Below are positions 9,495-20,532 of a DNA stretch of 37,926 nucleotides, piece after piece; positions within the stretch are counted from its first letter, which is position 1, and each line of letters opens with the position of its first letter. Below the pieces are notes generated by a model. That model was given only the letters and a program-made list of their open reading frames with translations, was not told where the DNA came from and searched no databases. A program made the position numbers and the translations under genes. Origin of the DNA: Burkholderiales bacterium. GTDB taxonomy: Bacteria > Pseudomonadota > Gammaproteobacteria > Burkholderiales > Casimicrobiaceae. The stretch spans positions 1 to 37,926 of the forward strand of contig JACMNN010000239.1 in NCBI GenBank assembly GCA_014378555.1. The letters are read 5' to 3'.

Positions 9495-10433
9495 ATGTCC
9501 GACTGGCAACCCAGCCCCCGCTACCCCGATCCCGCAGTCGTCAGCGTTGACGCGTCGTTTGATCGCTATCGTGTTTCGGCGTCGAAAGTGGAGCGCATCG
9601 CCCACGGCTTTCGCTGGGCCGAGGGTCCCGTATGGTTGGGCGACAGCCGCATGCTGGTATGGAGCGACGTGCCCGGCAACTGCATGTACAGCTGGCACGA
9701 AGCGACCGGCGCGGTGAGCCCGTATCGCCTGCCTTCCAACAACGGCAACGGCAACACCCGCGACCGTCAGGGCCGCCTGATCACCTGCGAGCACCTCACG
9801 CGGCGGGTCACGCGCACCGAGTACGACGGGCGCATCGTCACACTGGCCAATTCCTTTGACGGAAAGCCGTTTAACTCGCCGAACGATGTGGTGGTGAAGT
9901 CCGACGGCTCGGTGTGGTTTACTGATCCGTCATTCGGAATTTTGAGCTTTTACGAGGGCGAAAAAGCAGAGCCCAGTTTGCCGACCAACGTGTATCGCAT
10001 CGACGCGGACGGCTCGCTGAGTGTGGTCGCCGAGGGCATCAATCAGCCCAACGGTCTCGCGTTCTCGCCCGATGAATCGCTGCTCTACATTGTCGAATCA
10101 CGGGCAACGCCGCGCAAAATACTCGCCTACGATGTGGTCAATGGCCGCACGCTGGCCAATCGCCGCACCTTGATCGAAGCCGGCGTCGGCACGCCCGACG
10201 GTTTTCGCTGCGACATCGACGGCAATCTGTGGTGCGGCTGGGGCATGGGAAGCGCGGGGCTTGACGGCGTGCACGTGTTCAATCCGCAAGGCAAACTGAT
10301 CGGCCGCATTGACCTGCCGGAGCGCTGCGCCAACTTGTGCTTTGGCGGCATTCACCGCAACCGATTGTTCATGGCAGCGAGCACCTCGGTGTACTCGCTG
10401 TTCGTCAATACGCAAGGCGTCGGTTACGCGTAA
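9495..10433 (+). CDS. SMP-30/gluconolactonase/LRE family protein
   Basis: 312 aa; EGPVWLGDSRMLVWSDVPGNCMYSW, FNSPNDVVVKSDGSVWFTDPSFGI, NQPNGLAFSPDE, GTPDGFRCDIDGNLWCG. Confidence 0.93.
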   Translation: MSDWQPSPRYPDPAVVSVDASFDRYRVSASKVERIAHGFRWAEGPVWLGDSRMLVWSDVPGNCMYSWHEATGAVSPYRLPSNNGNGNTRDRQGRLITCEHLTRRVTRTEYDGRIVTLANSFDGKPFNSPNDVVVKSDGSVWFTDPSFGILSFYEGEKAEPSLPTNVYRIDADGSLSVVAEGINQPNGLAFSPDESLLYIVESRATPRKILAYDVVNGRTLANRRTLIEAGVGTPDGFRCDIDGNLWCGWGMGSAGLDGVHVFNPQGKLIGRIDLPERCANLCFGGIHRNRLFMAASTSVYSLFVNTQGVGYA

Positions 10434-10442
10434 ACGTAAGCG

Positions 10443-11396
10443 TTAGCGAGTCGGAGGCGTCATAGGTTGCGGCAAGGGTGAACGTCCGAGCGAAATCATC
10501 GCCACGCCTCCCAACACCAACGCCGCGCCGACCAGTTGCAACGCGGAGATCTGCTCGCCCAAAAACGCCGCGCCCAAAAATATGGTCAGCACCGGCCCGA
10601 CACTGCCGATCATCGACGCGTCACTTGCGCCAATGCGCTTCAGCGCCTCCGCCATCATCCACACCGGGACCGCCGTTGAAAACACGGCGAGGCACACGCT
10701 GTACGCGTAGAGCTTCATAGGCAAATCGAGCGCCGACAACGGCCGCATGATGAAGAACTGCGCCAGCACGAACACGGTGGCCACCAGCATCATGTATGCG
10801 GTGAAACGCAGGCTGCCAATGCGCCGCGTAAGTCCCGTGCCCAACACCATATAGACCGCGTAACAAATGGCGCTCATGAACACGAGCCCGGTGCCCGTAA
10901 TGAGTGCGCTGGTGTCTTGAGCAATCGCCAGATCATGCCAATAGGCAAGCCCCAAACCGGCGTACGAAACTAGCAACGCGATGGCCACACGACGCGTGAT
11001 TGGTCGCGCCATAAACAATGCAGAAATCACCACCACGATGGTTGGATTGGTGAACAGAATCAGCCGCTCCAAGCCCGCGCTGATGTATTGCAAACCCCAA
11101 AAATCAAGAAAGCTCGACAGGTAATAGCCGACGAATCCGAGCAGCAACACCGAGCCCCAATCACTGCGTGTGAGCGGCACCGGGGCGGCGCCCTGGCGCT
11201 CGCGCCGCGCCCACCAAGCCATCAGCAAAAAGAACGGCAACGAAAAGATCATGCGCAACGCAAGCAGCGTCACCGCATCGAGCCCGGGATGCGCCGCGTA
11301 CGCGAGCTTGATGAAGATGGCCTTGGCAGCAAAGCCGAACTGCGCGGCGGCGGCAAACAGCGCGCCCGCAGAAACTACCGTTTTTATGGATGTCAC
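10443..11396 (-). CDS. EamA/DMT family transporter
   Basis: 317 aa, about 10 TM helices, DMT-type repeat architecture (FAAKAIFIKLAY..., C-terminal SVGPVLTIFLGAAFLGEQISALQLVGAALVLGGV). Confidence 0.88.
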   Translation of the reverse strand: MTSIKTVVSAGALFAAAAQFGFAAKAIFIKLAYAAHPGLDAVTLLALRMIFSLPFFLLMAWWARRERQGAAPVPLTRSDWGSVLLLGFVGYYLSSFLDFWGLQYISAGLERLILFTNPTIVVVISALFMARPITRRVAIALLVSYAGLGLAYWHDLAIAQDTSALITGTGLVFMSAICYAVYMVLGTGLTRRIGSLRFTAYMMLVATVFVLAQFFIMRPLSALDLPMKLYAYSVCLAVFSTAVPVWMMAEALKRIGASDASMIGSVGPVLTIFLGAAFLGEQISALQLVGAALVLGGVAMISLGRSPLPQPMTPPTR

Positions 11397-11460
11397 ACTT
11401 GTATTCTAGGCCGCGCCAATTGCACGCTGCTCGCAACAAGTTTGCCGGATAATCGGCGCG

Positions 11461-12435
11461 ATGCAACTTTCGACACGAACCATCGGCATCTCCGCAGCAA
11501 TCATCACTGTTGCGATTTGGACCAGCTTCATCATCATCGCTCGGGCGATGGCGCATAAGACACTCACCCCGCTTGATATTGCATTTGTACGCATGGTCAG
11601 TGCCGGTCTGGTCATGGTGCCGTTTGGCTGGTGGTGGGTGCGTCGCGCACGCGCACGCGGCGAGCCGGGTGCTTCGCTGATGTGGCTTGGCTTGTCGCCC
11701 TATCCGTGGCGCATCACGGTCGTAGCAGGCATGCTTGCAGCGGTGCTCTATGCAAGTTTGGCCTACAGCGGATTTTTATACGCACCGGCGGCACACGCAT
11801 CGGTGCTGATGCCGGGCATGTTGCCGCTATGGACCACACTGATTGCACTGGTCGTGATCGGCACGCCGGTCACCCGTAGACGCTGGATCGGCCTCGCGCT
11901 CATCATCGGCGGCGGACTGCTGGTCGGCGGCGGCAGCCTGCTTAGCGCATTCGACGGCGGGGACGTGTTGAAGGGCGACGTGCTGTTTCTGGCGTCGTCA
12001 TTCGTCTGGAGTAGTTACACCGTCATGACCCGCAAACACGCAATGGGTGCCATTCCGGCCACCATTGCGGTGTGCGTGTTTGCCAGCTTCACCTTCGTGC
12101 CGGTGTACGCGCTGCTCGCGTGGACCGGTGTGCTGGTGAGTCATTTGCGTGAGGCGCCGTGGAGCGAAATCCTGTTTCAGGCGCTGGTGCAGGGCATCGG
12201 CTCGGTGGTGATTTCGGGCATCACCTTTGTGCGCATGGTCGAGACATTTGGCCCGATTCGCTCGACCATGATTACCGCCGTGGTGCCGGGACTCTCCGCA
12301 CTCGGCGCAGTGCTGTTTTTGGGTGAACCGCTGTACTGGAATTTGTTGCTCGGGTTGGCGTTGGTGACCATCGGCATTGTGTTTGGCGTGAAACCTGTAT
12401 TACCTGTTGCTGTAGCGCAACCGACCACACGCTAG
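11461..12435 (+). CDS. EamA/DMT family transporter
   Basis: 324 aa, 10 TM; VWSSYTVMTRKH, TAVVPGLSALGAVLFLGEPLYWNLLLGLALVTIGI. Confidence 0.9.
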   Translation: MQLSTRTIGISAAIITVAIWTSFIIIARAMAHKTLTPLDIAFVRMVSAGLVMVPFGWWWVRRARARGEPGASLMWLGLSPYPWRITVVAGMLAAVLYASLAYSGFLYAPAAHASVLMPGMLPLWTTLIALVVIGTPVTRRRWIGLALIIGGGLLVGGGSLLSAFDGGDVLKGDVLFLASSFVWSSYTVMTRKHAMGAIPATIAVCVFASFTFVPVYALLAWTGVLVSHLREAPWSEILFQALVQGIGSVVISGITFVRMVETFGPIRSTMITAVVPGLSALGAVLFLGEPLYWNLLLGLALVTIGIVFGVKPVLPVAVAQPTTR

Positions 12436-12458
12436 CAGCGTATTTCGTCGCGGTACTT

Positions 12459-12551
12459 CGTAGGGTGGACACCCTGTGCCCACCGTTTTATGGCCATCGC
12501 ACCTATCTAGTTTCACGCATTGATGGTGGGCACAGGGTGCCCACCCTACCG
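12459..12551. repeat. MITE/REP-like element with terminal inverted repeats (GTAGGGTGG...CCACCCTAC family)
   Basis: cgtagggtggacaccctgtgcccaccg and gatggtgggcacagggtgcccaccctacc are near-perfect inverted copies. Confidence 0.8.
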
Positions 12552-12688
12552 ACCTAACCAAGTAGCGTTTGGTGTAAGCTTTCATTCGTGGGTCTATCGC
12601 AGAACCCATCAGCAGCGCGAACCCATTATTCGCTCTGCCCTGACGGTGTCTCGTCCAATCTGCAACACTTTTCTTTGAAAGGTTCTCT

Positions 12689-13519
12689 ATGGACACCGCC
12701 AGCACTCAACCTTTATCTACATCCTCTGCCGACCTGTCGCGCGTAATTGGCACGCCCAACGCGCCTCTGTTTGTCGACGTTCGCAAAACTGAAGACTTCG
12801 TAGCAAGCGACTACTTCATTCCCGGCGCTATTCGCTGGAATTACGATGCCGGTGATGCGGCGCCGGTCGAAATCAACGACGCAACCAGCGCGGTCGCCTA
12901 TTGTGTTAAAGGCCAGCACGTTGGCATCACCGGCGCTGAAAAATTGCGCTCATTCAGCCGCGACGCCACCTTCCTCGAAGGCGGTCTGCGGCAGTGGCTG
13001 ACGACTGATGCACCCCGCGTGAAGAAACGCGCCGATTTTGGGGTGACTGGCGAATCGGTGAGCCGCTGGGTCACGCGGGCGCAGCCGAAAATTGATCGCA
13101 TCGCCTGCCCGTGGCTGGTGCGCCGCTTTATCGATCCTCGTGCCGAGTTTTTCTATGTGCCGACGTCAGAAGTATTTGCTTTCGCCAAAGCCAATAATGC
13201 GGTGGCTTATGACATCCCCGGTGCGCCGATTGAACACACGGGACCGCTATGTTCGTTCGACAACTTCCTGCGCGCGTTCGAACTCACCAGCCCTGCATTG
13301 GAGCGCATGGCCAGCATCGTGCGCGGCGCAGACACTGACGCGCTAAACCTCACGCCGCAAAGCGCGGGTTTGCTCGCCATCTCACTAGGTTTCTCAAAAA
13401 ACATTGCCGCTGATCACGTCATGCTCAACGCCATGATGCCGGTCTACGACGCGCTCTATCGCTGGGTGCTTGATGCCGTGGAATTCAGCGACGAAAAGCA
13501 CAACTGGAAGCCGGCATGA
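12689..13519 (+). CDS. Rhodanese domain fused to ChrB-type chromate resistance domain
   Basis: 276 aa; N-terminal rhodanese (FVDVRKTEDFVASDYFIPGAIRW, active-site-like YCVKGQHVG), C-terminal ChrB-like (KIDRIACPWLVRRFIDPRAEFFYVP, DIPGAPIEHTGPLCSFD). Confidence 0.85.
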   Translation: MDTASTQPLSTSSADLSRVIGTPNAPLFVDVRKTEDFVASDYFIPGAIRWNYDAGDAAPVEINDATSAVAYCVKGQHVGITGAEKLRSFSRDATFLEGGLRQWLTTDAPRVKKRADFGVTGESVSRWVTRAQPKIDRIACPWLVRRFIDPRAEFFYVPTSEVFAFAKANNAVAYDIPGAPIEHTGPLCSFDNFLRAFELTSPALERMASIVRGADTDALNLTPQSAGLLAISLGFSKNIAADHVMLNAMMPVYDALYRWVLDAVEFSDEKHNWKPA

Positions 13520-14838
13520 ACGACACGATAGACAGCAGCAAAGCGCCTGCAATGCCAACCCTAGGCGAAGCGTTGCGCTTCTGGTTTAAGCTCGGTCTGA
13601 TTTCGTTCGGTGGCCCCGCAGGACAGATCGCCATCATGCGCCAAGAGCTGGTTGAGCGGCATCGCTGGATCAGCGAAAAACGCTTCTTGCATGCGCTCAA
13701 CTATTGCATGCTGCTGCCGGGGCCAGAAGCGCAGCAACTCGCCACCTACATCGGGTGGCTTATGCATCGCACCTGGGGTGGCCTGATTGCGGGCGGGCTG
13801 TTTGTGCTGCCCGGCGCGATCATCATGATGGGCTTAGCGTGGGGTTACCTCACGTTCGGGCAGACCAGCATCATGCAGGCGGTGCTGTGGGGCATCAAGC
13901 CCGCTGTGGTGGCATTGGTGCTGTTTGCGGTGTATCGCATCGCCAGCAAATCGCTCAATCACACGGTGTGGTGGGTGCTGGCCGCCGCCGCATTTGTCGC
14001 AGTGAGTTTTTTAAACATTGGATTTCCTTGGGTGGTGGCAGCAGCAGCACTGGTAGGCTGGATCACCGGGGAGCTGCGCCCAAAATGGATCAGCGGCGGG
14101 CATGCTGATGGCAAAGCCAAAAAGCATGTCCCCGCCGTGATTGATGATGACACGCCGTCGCCCGAACATGCCCGCTTTTCACTGAAACACTCGCTGTTGT
14201 TGATCAGTGTATTCGTGGCACTTGGCGCGGGCGTGTACCTGATGCTGCCCAACAAAGCGCTCACCGACATGGCCGAATTTTTCACCTCCGCTGCGCTGGT
14301 TACCTTCGGCGGCGCGTATGCCGTACTGCCCTACGTCACCCAGGCCGCAGTCGAAAAATATCAGTGGCTGACCACGGCGCAAATGATGGACGGCCTCGCG
14401 TTGGGCGAGACCACGCCTGGCCCGCTGATCCTGATTCTTACTTTCGTGGGCTATCTCGGTGGCGTTAAAAATGCGGTTGCCGGTTCACCACTTGCAAGCG
14501 GTTTACTGGCGGGCACAGTGGTGACGTTTTTCACTTTTCTACCGAGTTTCATGATGATCTTTGCCGGTGCCCCGTTCATCGAAAGCACGCGGCGCTCGCT
14601 TAAGCTGCAAGCGCCGTTGACCGGCATCACGGCAGCGGTAGTTGGCGTAATCGGATCGCTCGCCGTGTTCTTCGCGCAGCACACATTTTGGCCGCAAGGC
14701 TTTAGTGGAAACGTTGATTGGCTTGCTGCGTTTATTGCCGTTGCCGCGCTCATCGGTTTCGTCAAATTCAAGCGCGGCGCGATGGAAACAATTGCGCTGT
14801 GTGCGGCACTCGGAATGGCGGTGAAACTGCTCGGGTGA
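13516..14838 (+). CDS. chrA: Chromate transporter, ChrA/CHR family
   Basis: 440 aa; two CHR-domain halves (FGGPAGQIAIMRQELVERHRWISEKRFLHALNYCMLLPGPEAQQLATYIGW; FGGAYAVLPYVTQAAVEKYQWLTTAQMMDGLALGETTPGPLILILTFVGYLGG); ATGA overlap with previous gene. Confidence 0.93.
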   Translation: MNDTIDSSKAPAMPTLGEALRFWFKLGLISFGGPAGQIAIMRQELVERHRWISEKRFLHALNYCMLLPGPEAQQLATYIGWLMHRTWGGLIAGGLFVLPGAIIMMGLAWGYLTFGQTSIMQAVLWGIKPAVVALVLFAVYRIASKSLNHTVWWVLAAAAFVAVSFLNIGFPWVVAAAALVGWITGELRPKWISGGHADGKAKKHVPAVIDDDTPSPEHARFSLKHSLLLISVFVALGAGVYLMLPNKALTDMAEFFTSAALVTFGGAYAVLPYVTQAAVEKYQWLTTAQMMDGLALGETTPGPLILILTFVGYLGGVKNAVAGSPLASGLLAGTVVTFFTFLPSFMMIFAGAPFIESTRRSLKLQAPLTGITAAVVGVIGSLAVFFAQHTFWPQGFSGNVDWLAAFIAVAALIGFVKFKRGAMETIALCAALGMAVKLLG

Positions 14839-15014
14839 CAATTTGACAGCCTGATTTTCTGCGACGAGGTGCAGCCGAAATCAGCGAAATGTAGGGCGTT
14901 TTTGCGCGCACAGAATGCTGGAATTTTTCAGCAGTGAACGCCTTATGAATCGGTTAAAGAGCCGTTGCCGATTACGACCGTAGCATGGCGGAACAGACTA
15001 GGTAGCCACCTTTT

Positions 15015-15040
15015 GGTGGGCACGGGGTGCCCACCCTACC
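15015..15040. repeat. Solo copy of the GGTGGGCAC...GTGCCCACCCTACC palindromic repeat
   Basis: ggtgggcacggggtgcccaccctacc, near-identical to one arm of the 12459-12551 element. Confidence 0.8.
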
Positions 15041-15108
15041 CGGATGGTCTTTTTTAATAACTGAACGCGCCCAGCAATCGGACCGGCCCCACCCGCTAAG
15101 CTTGATCC

Positions 15109-16038
15109 ATGTCTTCCTCCCGTGCGCTCAGCAGCACCGCCTTTGCCACCCTGCTCCTGATCGCGCTGATGATGGGCGGCAACCATGTCGCAGCTAGGCT
15201 CGCGTTCAACAACGGCGTCGATGTCGCCACCGCCGTCGTGTTCCGCAGCGTGGTTTCGGCACTGTTCCTGTTCGCATTGCTGCGGGTGCAACGCGTCCCG
15301 TTCGGTTTGGACAAACTTAGCGCACGGCAAAAACGCTTCTTACCGCTTATCGGGCTGTTGATCGGTCTTCAGAGCCTGTCCATTTATTCGTCTGTCGCGC
15401 GGCTGCCGGTCGCCCTGGCGTTGCTCGCGTTCAACACCTATCCGCTGTGCGCCGCATTCTGGGACCGCGTGCTGTACGGCAAGAAACCTGAGCGCGCAAT
15501 GCTGATTGCCATGCCGGTGATTCTGGTCGGCCTCGCGCTCGCGCTCGACGTGTTCGGCGCAGCGTCTGGCCTCGGTGCCAGCGCGCAATGGGCACAGATC
15601 GGCGTAGGCGTCGCTTTTGCCGTCGCCGCCGCCCTACTGTTCGGCCTCGCCATGATCCTCACCCAACACGAAATCAGCAGCGTCGACGGTCGAGTGCGCA
15701 CCCTCACCACGCTGTCAACAGCGGGCCTCGTGGCGATTGTCAGCGTCGCCCTGCACGGTGGCCTGCAATTACCGAGTGGGCCGGACCCCAGCATCGCGAT
15801 GGGTTGGGTAGGGCTGGGCATGCTCACCTTCCTCTACGGCACCGCCTTCACCATCATGTTCACTGTTTTGCCCAAGCTAGGCGTCGCAGGCAACTCCGCG
15901 ATCATGAACGTGGAGCCCGTATTCGCCCTTGCGCTGGCATGGCTCATTCTTGGACAATCGATTGCGCCGATTCAGGTGGTCGGCGCGTTGATCGTTGTGG
16001 CGGCGGTGATGGTGTTGGGATTAAGACGCGGCAAGTAG
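15109..16038 (+). CDS. EamA/DMT family transporter
   Basis: 309 aa, 10 TM; NSAIMNVEPVFALALAWLILGQSIAPIQVVGALIVVAAVMVLGL. Confidence 0.9.
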   Translation: MSSSRALSSTAFATLLLIALMMGGNHVAARLAFNNGVDVATAVVFRSVVSALFLFALLRVQRVPFGLDKLSARQKRFLPLIGLLIGLQSLSIYSSVARLPVALALLAFNTYPLCAAFWDRVLYGKKPERAMLIAMPVILVGLALALDVFGAASGLGASAQWAQIGVGVAFAVAAALLFGLAMILTQHEISSVDGRVRTLTTLSTAGLVAIVSVALHGGLQLPSGPDPSIAMGWVGLGMLTFLYGTAFTIMFTVLPKLGVAGNSAIMNVEPVFALALAWLILGQSIAPIQVVGALIVVAAVMVLGLRRGK

Positions 16039-16140
16039 GGTGGAACACTTTGCGGTTCCGCCTAGTGCCAACGCCGAAGGCAAATCATTATGGTCAGGCG
16101 CGCGGACGCATCCGGCAAAACCGCAAGCGTTCCACCCTAC
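16035..16140. repeat. MITE-like element with about 27-bp terminal inverted repeats
   Basis: gtagggtggaacactttgcggttccgcc ... ccggcaaaaccgcaagcgttccaccctac; the left end contains the stop codon of the preceding CDS. Confidence 0.8.
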
Positions 16141-16159
16141 GCAGACTTCCGTTGATCTA

Positions 16160-16313
16160 TGACTATATTTTTAATTCATGTCACGGCAAGCCGGTCCCGA
16201 AGATCGTGCCCTATGCAAAGGCCATGTCCGATATGTAGATCTTCGATCCGCATCACGGCTCAATGCCCAAAGGCGTCAAATTTGATCGTGACGAGTTGAA
16301 TGCGCGGCGATAG
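16160..16313 (+). pseudogene. Remnant of a Phd/VapB-like antitoxin gene
   Basis: Fragment HGKPVPKIVPYAKA resembles the Phd/YefM 'HGKPVAKLVP' motif; interrupted by stop codons. Confidence 0.4.
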
Positions 16314-16320
16314 ACATCTC

Positions 16321-16349
16321 CGTTCGCCCTGAGGCAAAGCCGAAGGATC
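16321..16349. repeat. Degenerate single REP-like unit (CGTTCGCCCTGAG... family)
   Basis: cgttcgccctgaggcaaagccgaaggatc, related to units at 2129 and 29501. Confidence 0.6.
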
Positions 16350-16368
16350 TGATTGATCAGGTAGGTCA

Positions 16369-16600
16369 GACTTTCTCGATATCAACGTGCTCGGCTATCT
16401 GCGCGCCAGCGGTCGTAAGGAAAAACTGCCCGAAGATTGGTCATTGAGCAGCCTCACATCAGCGTGCAGGTACGCAATCAATTCGTAGCGGTATGCAAAA
16501 AATGCGGCAAGGATCGCGAGGCTGCCTATCACCTCGCCGATGTGATAGCCAACGCGAGCACGGTGCAAGAAATCACGCCGCCCGCTTATCGCAGGCGATC
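16369..16600 (+). pseudogene. Remnant of a PIN-domain (VapC-like) toxin gene, frameshifted
   Basis: DFLDINVLGYLRASGRKEKLPEDW, then after a frameshift VIEQPHISVQVRNQFVAVCKKCGKDREAAYHLADVIANASTVQEITPPAYRR; matches the PIN 'D-x-N-V-L' start and 'P-x-I-S-x-Q-V-x-N-E-F' motif. Confidence 0.6.
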
Positions 16601-16632
16601 ACTCCTAAGCGAAAAGTCTGGTCAATGTAGAA

Positions 16633-19095
<2,463 letters not shown>

Positions 19096-19199
19096 CTACT
19101 TATCGTTTACTTGCGCTGGAGGAGCGACGGCACAACCGGCCGTAGTGCGTGAATAAATTGAGTGGCGGCAATACAGCGCCTTCAGGCGATGAATACGCA

Positions 19200-20303
19200 C
19201 TAAATGCGCATCGGCATCACCACGTATTTAAAATCGGTTCGACCCGGCACCGTGAACAAAACGCTCGCCGACGAATCTTGCAATGCCAGTGTGATTTCGT
19301 TGCTGGACAACGTTGCCAGCGCATCAAGCATGTAATTAATATTGAAGCCAATGTCGATTGCGCCGCCATCGTAGGCAACCTCTATTTCTTCTTCCGCTTC
19401 CTCTTGCTCGTTGTTGGTACAGGCAATTTTCAGCACGCCCGGCGACAGGCTGACGCGCACGCCACGAAAACGCTCGTTCGAGAGAATTGCGGCGCGCTGC
19501 AGCGTGTGCAACAACAATAAACGATCAAGCGTGACAAGCTTGGTGTGCGCGGTTGGAATCACTCGGTGGTAATCCGGAAATTTGCCATCAATCACCTTGC
19601 TGGTGAGTTCAATATTACCAAAACTGAAACGCACTTGATTGGCCAAGATCGCAATCAAAATCGGTTCATCGCTATCAGCCAAAAGCTTAGACAGCTCAAT
19701 CACCGTTTTGCGCGGCACGATTATTTCTTGCTTTGCAAAATTACCCTCAACCGGCATCACGGCATAACTCAAGCGATGACCGTCAGTCGCCACACACACC
19801 AGCTGATCTTTCTCGAGCACGAACAGCATGCCGTTTAAATAAAAGCGAATGTCTTGTTGCGCCATCGCAAACTCAACCAGACGCAAGGTCGCCTTGAGCA
19901 ACTTTTGCGGCAGAGAAAAACTTTGTAGCTGCTCCTGACTCATGGTCAGGCGCGGATAGTCGGCCGCTGGCAGCGTCTGCAGGCTGAAACGGCTTTTCCC
20001 GGCCTTTACAGCCATCTTGCCGTCTTTAGCGTCAATGGAGACGTCACTGGTATCAGGAAGCGCTCGCAGCAGGTCCTGGAGCTTTCTAGCGGCCACTGTG
20101 ATGGCCTGATCACCCGAGTCTGCCACCTCGACTTTGGCGGAAATTTGTAATTCGAGATCGGTGGCTATTGTGGTCAACGTGTTGCCTTTGTGCTCGAAAA
20201 GCACATTGGCCAAGATCGGCAACGTTTGCCGACGCTCAACGATACCTGATACCGCTTGCAATGGTTTCAACACCAGATCGCGAGGTATGTTCTTAAATTG
20301 CAT
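19200..20303 (-). CDS. dnaN: DNA polymerase III subunit beta (sliding clamp)
   Basis: 367 aa; VERRQTLPILANVLFE, C-terminal FKYVVMPMRI, position between gyrB and dnaA. Confidence 0.97.
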   Translation of the reverse strand: MQFKNIPRDLVLKPLQAVSGIVERRQTLPILANVLFEHKGNTLTTIATDLELQISAKVEVADSGDQAITVAARKLQDLLRALPDTSDVSIDAKDGKMAVKAGKSRFSLQTLPAADYPRLTMSQEQLQSFSLPQKLLKATLRLVEFAMAQQDIRFYLNGMLFVLEKDQLVCVATDGHRLSYAVMPVEGNFAKQEIIVPRKTVIELSKLLADSDEPILIAILANQVRFSFGNIELTSKVIDGKFPDYHRVIPTAHTKLVTLDRLLLLHTLQRAAILSNERFRGVRVSLSPGVLKIACTNNEQEEAEEEIEVAYDGGAIDIGFNINYMLDALATLSSNEITLALQDSSASVLFTVPGRTDFKYVVMPMRI

Positions 20304-20532
20304 ATATACCTAATCCTATTTAATAATGTGCAATGATCTGTGTGGATAACTAAAAAAAATTCATTTAAAACAATGAGTTATCGTTGTAGCGTACATATGT
20401 TTCACAGCCAGTAACAAACGCTAGCGGTTTGTGGATGAGAAATTTCGCACACTGAAATTAAGCACTTATCCACAATTGCTATTTTTTTATCAACATCTTT
20501 TAAAACGATAAAGCGGCCAACTTACTTCCTAG
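20304..20532. other. Candidate oriC: DnaA-box cluster and AT-rich tracts between dnaA and dnaN
   Basis: Perfect boxes TGTGGATAA 20341-20349 and TTATCCACA 20466-20474; one-mismatch boxes TGTGGATGA 20430-20438 and TTATCAACA 20487-20495; AT-rich runs at about 20349-20372 and 20478-20510. Confidence 0.75.
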
